From positions 3,037,123 through 3,101,122 of the forward strand of contig CP070643.1 of assembly GCA_020354125.1 (NCBI GenBank): 64,000 bases of DNA. The letters run 5' to 3'. Below are positions 59,214 to 64,000 of the stretch, piece by piece (position 1 is the stretch's first letter; the number at the start of each line of letters is the position of its first letter). Source of the stretch: Betaproteobacteria bacterium. Lineage in GTDB: Bacteria > Pseudomonadota > Gammaproteobacteria > Burkholderiales > Eutrophovitaceae. The position numbers and the translations under genes were made by a program. Below the pieces are notes generated by a model. The model made no database searches, was not told the origin of the DNA, and was given only the letters and a program-made list of their open reading frames with translations.

Positions 59214-59885
59214 CTAATATCTCTTGGTGAGCGTCAGCGTATCCCCATTGCGCTGCATATCCAGCCTTCCGAGAAAGCTCATACCCAAAAGCACTACCGG
59301 GAGATCCATGCTCGAGTGCACCAGGCCGGCGACGTTATGCAGCACGATGTCGCCCACTTGTACCTTGTTCAGCTGTACGCGGTGCACGACTGCAACACCA
59401 TTGGCGGTGTTGGCGTAGCCTTTTTCGCCCGACAGATAATCGATTCCGGCGCGCCGAGCGTCCGCCGGCCCCATTGCGATCAGCGAAGCACCTGTGTCGA
59501 CGATCAGCCGCACGGTGGCGCCGTTGATAGTACCGGTGGTAAAGAAGTGTCCTTGTACATTCGACACCAGGGTCACGCTGGCGCGATCGGCAGCCACCGG
59601 CGGAGCGTAAGGTTGGTCGCCGAGGCGCAGAGCGACCCGCTCGCCATCGACCTCAACGATCGCCTCTTCACCTGTTACGGAAAGCAGTTTGACGCCGGCA
59701 CGCCCGGTCTGGCCGACGCGCATCATCTTTGGTCGTGCGCCGTCGATTACCAGAATCGCCGTATTCTCGGCCACGCCGACCAGTTTGACGTCGGTTGCGA
59801 TGGCCGGCGATGTGATGCTGATGCAACCACAAGCGAGTAGGGCGGCAAGCAGTGTGCGCGGTCGCACCGAAAAAGAATTGAACAT
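59214..59885 (-). CDS. Secreted retropepsin-like aspartic protease
   Basis: The 223-residue protein has a signal peptide (residues 1-30) and a C-terminal retropepsin-like domain with the catalytic Asp in RLIVDTGASLIAMGP, paired with VVLLGMSFLGRLDMQ. It belongs to the clan-AA family of single-domain bacterial proteases (TIGR02281-type). The N-terminal half (VGVAENTAILVIDGARPKMM) forms a separate small domain. Substrate unknown. Confidence 0.88.
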   Translation of the reverse strand: MFNSFSVRPRTLLAALLACGCISITSPAIATDVKLVGVAENTAILVIDGARPKMMRVGQTGRAGVKLLSVTGEEAIVEVDGERVALRLGDQPYAPPVAADRASVTLVSNVQGHFFTTGTINGATVRLIVDTGASLIAMGPADARRAGIDYLSGEKGYANTANGVAVVHRVQLNKVQVGDIVLHNVAGLVHSSMDLPVVLLGMSFLGRLDMQRNGDTLTLTKRY

Positions 59886-59890
59886 ACGGT

Positions 59891-60379
59891 CTAATCCCGA
59901 AAGTTCGTGAACTGCAACGGGTAGTCTTTTACTTGTTCTTTGACCATCGTGATCGCTTCCTGCAGGTTGTCTTTTTTGCTCCCGGAAACGCGCACCGTGT
60001 CGCCTTGAATAGATCCCTGCAGCTTGAGTTTGCTGTCCTTGATCATCTTGACAATGCGCTTGGCGAGTTCCTTGTCGACACCGGAACGCACCGTGATGAC
60101 TTGTTTGACCTTATCGCCGCTGACTTTGTCGATCTGTCCTTTCGAGAGGCTGCGCACGTCAACACCACGCTTGGCCATTTTGCCGATCAATACGTCGTAA
60201 ACCTGACCGAGTTTGAATTCGTCATCGGCAAACACGGTCAACGCGTTGCCATCGGCATTCTCGACGCGCGCATCAGAGCCCTTGAAGTCGTAGCGGTTTC
60301 CAACCTCTCTGTTGGCCTGATCAACGGCATTTCGCAACTCGACTTTGTCGACTTCCGAAACGATGTCGAAGCTGGGCAT
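59891..60379 (-). CDS. yajQ: YajQ family nucleotide-binding protein
   Basis: The 162-residue protein matches Yaj[35 protein letters not shown], and [21 protein letters not shown]. Members bind cyclic di-GMP or RNA/tRNA. It lies five bases downstream-side of the protease gene; start spacing GGAGGACAGCAAC supports the ATG at 60379. Confidence 0.95.
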   Translation of the reverse strand: MPSFDIVSEVDKVELRNAVDQANREVGNRYDFKGSDARVENADGNALTVFADDEFKLGQVYDVLIGKMAKRGVDVRSLSKGQIDKVSGDKVKQVITVRSGVDKELAKRIVKMIKDSKLKLQGSIQGDTVRVSGSKKDNLQEAITMVKEQVKDYPLQFTNFRD

Positions 60380-60480
60380 GTTGCTGTCCTCCTAAGTCCC
60401 GATCTTGGGAAAATCCACCTTGGTGAAGCCGTCGTGCACAATGCGACGGCGTAGTTGAATACCGCGAAATTCGTACCAGC

Positions 60481-61053
60481 TCAGCGCAAACGCACGGTGA
60501 AGGTCTGTGCTGGCAGACCGGTGCCATCATCGAATTCCGCCGCGGCCTCGATCGCCCGGCGGGCGATTCTGGAAGCCGACATGCCGCTACGGTCATAGTC
60601 GGCCCACAGTGCGCCGAGCGCGTAGTCGCTGCCGCTGCCGTAGGCGTAGAAACGCGAAAACTCCTGCACTGTGCGGTGACCGGAGACGCCGAAAATGCCG
60701 TGCGCGTTGACGATCAGCACGTCCATGCGGGTGGACTCCAGGGCATCTTCCTTGTCTTCCTCCGGCATCAGGAAGTACTTCTCCTTGAGCGCCTGGTGCA
60801 GGCGGTTCCAGGTCTGGAAAATCTCCACCGGGTTCGACAAGCGACAATCGTTGCCCTGCTCGAGAAAGTAGTCGCGCAGGATCAGCTTGAACGTCGCGTT
60901 TCCAGTCACCGCGACGTAACTGTTGCCGATCTTGGTGATTTTCTCGCTGTTGGCAATGTATTTGGCGCTTTCCTTGCCTGCGCCCCACTTGGTGAGCGTA
61001 TCGGCGGCAATAGCCGCAATTCCGCCTTTCTTAACTACCGTGATGGTTGTCAT
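60481..61053 (-). CDS. Proteasome beta / HslV-like Ntn hydrolase
   Basis: The 190-residue protein starts MTTITVVKKGG. After Met removal Thr1 would be the nucleophile, with Asp17 in IAADTLTKWG and a Lys in SEKITKIGNSYVAVTG, the proteasome/HslV catalytic set. YGSGSDYALGALWADY matches the conserved SGxxYA motif. It is longer than HslV (about 175) and has no HslU partner nearby, resembling the stand-alone Ntn hydrolases such as BPH. The role is unknown. Confidence 0.75.
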   Translation of the reverse strand: MTTITVVKKGGIAAIAADTLTKWGAGKESAKYIANSEKITKIGNSYVAVTGNATFKLILRDYFLEQGNDCRLSNPVEIFQTWNRLHQALKEKYFLMPEEDKEDALESTRMDVLIVNAHGIFGVSGHRTVQEFSRFYAYGSGSDYALGALWADYDRSGMSASRIARRAIEAAAEFDDGTGLPAQTFTVRLR

Positions 61054-61176
61054 GGGATCTCGACTGTTCCAGGCCTGGGAATGGTTGAGGCAAATGGTGT
61101 ACCGGCCCTATTTTGCCGTCCCTCTGTGACAGCGGGAAGGGCTTGCCGGTGGCCGTCTGCAGCCAGTCGGCGGGCG

Positions 61177-62394
61177 CTAGCGGCGGGTCCGCTTGGCGCC
61201 GAGGCGCAGTCGCAGCGCGTTCAATCTGATGAAGCCTTCGGCGTCGGCCTGGTTATAGGCGCCGCGGTCATCTTCGAAACTGGCGATGCGCGTGTCGAAC
61301 AACGAGTCGCGCTTCGACTCCCGGCCAACAACTTGCACGCTGCCCTTATACAGTTTGACACGCACCGTGCCGTTGACCGGTCGTTGCGATTGGTCGATCA
61401 GTTGCTGGAGCAGTACCCGTTCCGGGCTGAACCAGTAGCCGTTGTAGATCATGCGCGCATAACGCGGCATCAGATCGTCTTTCAGTGCAATGACTTCCCG
61501 GTCGAGCGTGATCGACTCAATCGCGCGATGCGCTTTCAGCATAATGGTGCCGCCCGGTGTTTCGTAGCAGCCGCGCGACTTCATTCCCACGTAGCGGTTC
61601 TCGACTATGTCGAGCCGACCGATACCATGGCGTCCGCCGAGGCGGTTCAGTGTCGCGAGCACCTTGGCCGGTGTTAACTTCTTGCCGTTAACCGCGACAA
61701 TGTCACCGTGACGGTATTGCAGCTCGACGGTTTGCGCCCGATCAGGTGCCTTCTGTGGCGACGTTGTCATGCGCCACATGGATTCTTCCGGCTCGAACGC
61801 CGGGTCCTCGAGAACGCCGCCCTCGTAGGACACGTGCAACAGGTTGGCATCCATCGAGTAGGGCGCGGCGCCTTTCTTCTTTTTGTACTCGACCGGAATG
61901 CCGTTTTTCTCGGCATAGGCAAGCAATTTCTCGCGCGACAGCAAATCCCACTCGCGCCATGGCGCGATCACTTTCACTTCCGGCATCAAGGCGTAGGCAG
62001 ACAGTTCGAAACGCACCTGATCGTTGCCCTTGCCAGTGGCCCCATGAGATATGGCATCCGCGCCGGTCTCCCGCGCAATTTCGACCAGTCTCTTGGCGAT
62101 CAGCGGTCGCGCGATCGAAGTGCCGAGAAGATATTCGCCCTCATAGACGGTGTTGGCGCGAAACATGGGGAACACGAAATCGCGCACGAACTCCTCGCGC
62201 AGGTCTTCGATGTAGATCTGTTTGACGCCAGCCATTTTCGCCTTGCGCCGGGCCGGTGAGACTTCCTCGCCCTGGCCAATGTCGGCAGTGAAGGTGACCA
62301 CTTCGCAGTCATAAGTGTCTTGCAGCCACTTGAGAATGACCGAGGTATCGAGGCCTCCTGAATAGGCGAGAACGACTTTCTTGATTTTCTTCAT
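61177..62394 (-). CDS. argG: Argininosuccinate synthase
   Basis: The 405-residue enzyme joins citrulline and aspartate in arginine synthesis. ATP site: [19 protein letters not shown]; other motifs: [31 protein letters not shown], and [23 protein letters not shown]. Its partner argF is on the same strand upstream at 63179, with a small MORN gene between them. Confidence 0.97.
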   Translation of the reverse strand: MKKIKKVVLAYSGGLDTSVILKWLQDTYDCEVVTFTADIGQGEEVSPARRKAKMAGVKQIYIEDLREEFVRDFVFPMFRANTVYEGEYLLGTSIARPLIAKRLVEIARETGADAISHGATGKGNDQVRFELSAYALMPEVKVIAPWREWDLLSREKLLAYAEKNGIPVEYKKKKGAAPYSMDANLLHVSYEGGVLEDPAFEPEESMWRMTTSPQKAPDRAQTVELQYRHGDIVAVNGKKLTPAKVLATLNRLGGRHGIGRLDIVENRYVGMKSRGCYETPGGTIMLKAHRAIESITLDREVIALKDDLMPRYARMIYNGYWFSPERVLLQQLIDQSQRPVNGTVRVKLYKGSVQVVGRESKRDSLFDTRIASFEDDRGAYNQADAEGFIRLNALRLRLGAKRTRR

Positions 62395-62421
62395 GTTGCG
62401 CTGGTGTGGTCGCAGATTGAT

Positions 62422-62922
62422 TTAGATCCTGCGTGAGCCGGACTCGGTCTTGAGCTCGCCATCGACCCACTCGCCTTCTACCGTTTCACCGTTGGGCGAG
62501 CGGTACGCGCCCCGGCCGTGCGGCTTGCCTTCTTTCCATTCGCCGTCATAGATGCTGCCGTCGGGATTCTGGATGATTCCTTTACCGTCCTGCAGGCTGT
62601 TTTTCCAGCCACCCTTGTAGCGCACTCCGCGGCGCGACACATAGGTGCCTTCGCCGTCGGCCCAGCCCATCTTCAATTCACCCTCGTAGCGCTCCTCGAG
62701 CTGACCGCCGATAAACCAGTCGAGGATGCCATTACCGTGGGCAAATCCGTCACGGCAACCGCCGCTCCAGCTGATCGACTCGTCTTGCTGTGGCATCGGG
62801 TTGTAGACTTTGCAGCCATTCTTGTCGGCGATGGTCGCAGTATCGCTGTTCTGTGCGTAGCCGGTTGCCGTCAAAAAGACGATGGCTGCGAAGAAAGTTG
62901 CTACCTGTTTGAATCTGAACAT
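62422..62922 (-). CDS. Secreted MORN-repeat protein
   Basis: The 166-residue protein has a signal peptide (residues 1-23, TATGYA) and about four MORN repeats: YEGELKMGWADGEGTYV, YKGGWKNSLQDGKGIIQ, YDGEWKEGKPHGRGAYR and VEGEWVDGELKTE. MORN repeats often bind membranes or proteins. AAGGAG six bases before ATG 62922 supports the start. It lies within an arginine operon-like arrangement but has no obvious link to it. Confidence 0.85.
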   Translation of the reverse strand: MFRFKQVATFFAAIVFLTATGYAQNSDTATIADKNGCKVYNPMPQQDESISWSGGCRDGFAHGNGILDWFIGGQLEERYEGELKMGWADGEGTYVSRRGVRYKGGWKNSLQDGKGIIQNPDGSIYDGEWKEGKPHGRGAYRSPNGETVEGEWVDGELKTESGSRRI

Positions 62923-63046
62923 GCGTGACTCCTTGAACAAGCGTCCGGCCAGATGATTTGCAAGTTCACTCCGGCGCGTCGGCGTCAGTGAATGGATCGG
63001 GCTTGATCCATTTGCAGCGTGGTTCGATTTTGACGATGCGTTATCG

Positions 63047-63128
63047 CCTCGATAATTATTGGCCTCGATGATTATTGGCCCCGATCATTATTGGCATCGA
63101 TCGATTCAATTTTGATCGATTCAATTTT
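63047..63128. repeat. Adjacent 16-bp and 15-bp tandem arrays
   Basis: Three 16-bp units CCTCGATAATTATTGG, CCTCGATGATTATTGG and CCCCGATCATTATTGG (63047-63094) are followed by two copies of GATCGATTCAATTTT (63099-63128) and a partial third. The array separates argF from the MORN gene. Confidence 0.9.
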
Positions 63129-63178
63129 GATCGATACGATCCCCGATCAGTACTCGTTTCGATCAGAATTGACCGGGA

Positions 63179-64000
63179 TCAGTCATTGACCCGGTTCAGC
63201 AGCAGAAATTCCATCAACGCTTTTTGCGTATGCAATCTGTTCTCCGCTTCGTCCCAGACCACACTTCGCGGCCCGTCGATGACGTCGGCAGACACTTCCT
63301 CGCCGCGATGCGCCGGCAAGCAGTGCATGAACAACGCGTCGTCAGCCGCGACCGCCATCTTCGCCGCGTCGACCTGCCAGTTCTCGAAAGCGCGCACCCG
63401 CTCGGCATTTTCCGCTTCGAATCCCATGCTGGTCCACACGTCGGTGGTGACCAAATCGGCCCCGCGCGCAGCGTCCATCGGATCGGCGAAGCTTCGCACA
63501 TGGCTGGCAGCGCAAGCGCCGAGCCGTTCCGGTGCCACTTCGAAGCCCGGTGGCGTGGACACGTGCAGCTTGAAGTCAAGCAACGCTGCCGCCTGCAGCC
63601 ACGTGTTGCACACATTGTTCGAGTCACCGATCCAGGCCACTGTCTTGCCCCTGATCGAGCCACGCTTCTCGATATAGGTGTAGATGTCGGCGAGAATCTG
63701 GCACGGATGATAATCGTTGGTCAGGCCGTTTATCACCGGCACCCGCGAGTTCGCTGCGAAGCGTTCGATCATGCTCTGCTCGAAGGTGCGAATCATGACC
63801 AGATCGCACATGCGTGATATCACCTGTGCGGCGTCTTCCACTGCTTCGCCACGGTCCAGTTGCGAGTCTCGCGTATTAAGGTAGATGGCAGTGCCGCCCA
63901 GCTGATACATGCCCGCTTCGAACGACAGCCTGGTTCTGGTGCTCGGCTTCTCGAATATCATCACCAGCGTACGGTCCTGCAGTGGCCAGTACTGCTGGTA
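63179..64000 (-). CDS. argF: Ornithine carbamoyltransferase (5' end outside window)
   Basis: The frame is open to the right edge, so the N-terminus is missing. Present are the carbamoyl-phosphate motif FEKPSTRTRLSFEAGM, the region HPCQILADIYTYIEKRG, VAWIGDSNNVCNTW and the catalytic HCLPAHRGEEVS. About 273 of roughly 305 residues are seen. The gene makes citrulline used by argG downstream. Confidence 0.96.
   Translation of the reverse strand, partial: YQQYWPLQDRTLVMIFEKPSTRTRLSFEAGMYQLGGTAIYLNTRDSQLDRGEAVEDAAQVISRMCDLVMIRTFEQSMIERFAANSRVPVINGLTNDYHPCQILADIYTYIEKRGSIRGKTVAWIGDSNNVCNTWLQAAALLDFKLHVSTPPGFEVAPERLGACAASHVRSFADPMDAARGADLVTTDVWTSMGFEAENAERVRAFENWQVDAAKMAVAADDALFMHCLPAHRGEEVSADVIDGPRSVVWDEAENRLHTQKALMEFLLLNRVND

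Overview
The window is a 64 kb piece of a gammaproteobacterial chromosome. The evidence is conserved gene order: queA-tgt-yajC-secD-secF, nudJ-mnmA-purB, clpS-clpA beside icd and a cold-shock gene, xseB-ispA-dxs, and the glrK-qseG-glrR signalling operon. No 16S rRNA is present, so a closer placement is inference. Sulfide-oxidising flavocytochrome c, the glyoxylate shunt and many acyl-CoA genes suggest a free-living, probably marine or sediment, metabolically flexible aerobe.

Positions 1 to about 8,710 are an accessory 'graveyard' island. It contains a truncated IS3-family transposase, small secreted, lipoprotein and membrane proteins of unknown function, a phage terminase-small-subunit-like pseudogene, a DUF5681 phage-type protein, an IS91 transposase remnant, a broken formate-tetrahydrofolate ligase (fhs) fragment, an intact PQQ-type sugar dehydrogenase lipoprotein, and the first ~63 codons of a Fic gene behind three evenly spaced palindromes. 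Both edges fall in one locus. Positions 1-112 duplicate (111/112) the start of the 3-hydroxyacyl-CoA dehydrogenase gene found intact at 9,532. At ~8,710 the Fic fragment joins the 3' end of an acyl-CoA dehydrogenase that lies just upstream of that gene.

From 8.7 to 24.7 kb the region is catabolic: 3-hydroxyacyl-CoA dehydrogenase, two MaoC-type hydratases, a ComB-like phosphatase, two pyruvate-aldolase-superfamily enzymes, an extradiol dioxygenase, a thioesterase, acyl-CoA dehydrogenases including glutaryl-CoA dehydrogenase, and a molybdenum hydroxylase (small and large subunits) followed by its XdhC-type maturation factor. 24.8-29.7 kb holds envelope proteins and the GlrK/QseG/GlrR system. 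29.8-31.7 kb has two further catabolic enzymes.

From 31.9 kb to the end the content is mostly housekeeping: tRNA-Leu(CAA), queuosine tRNA modification (queA, tgt), Sec translocon accessories, a thioredoxin-TPR chaperone, purB, mnmA, aceB/aceA, icd, csp, clpS/clpA, fccAB, a sulfurtransferase, isoprenoid precursor genes (ispA, dxs), folE2, yajQ, a proteasome-like hydrolase, and argG/argF (argF runs off the right edge).

The most unusual structure is in the non-coding DNA. At least four intergenic spots (12.3, 23.05, 37.8 and 53.3 kb) carry a modular repeat with a fixed 5' module, 0-3 copies of a ~63-bp hairpin unit whose arms change in a compensated way, and a fixed 3' module. The architecture resembles pneumococcal BOX elements. 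Each copy lies close downstream of a stop codon. Two of the four are preceded by a 267-269 bp MITE-like element with 24-bp terminal inverted repeats. Short 16-bp tandem arrays occur in three other intergenic regions.
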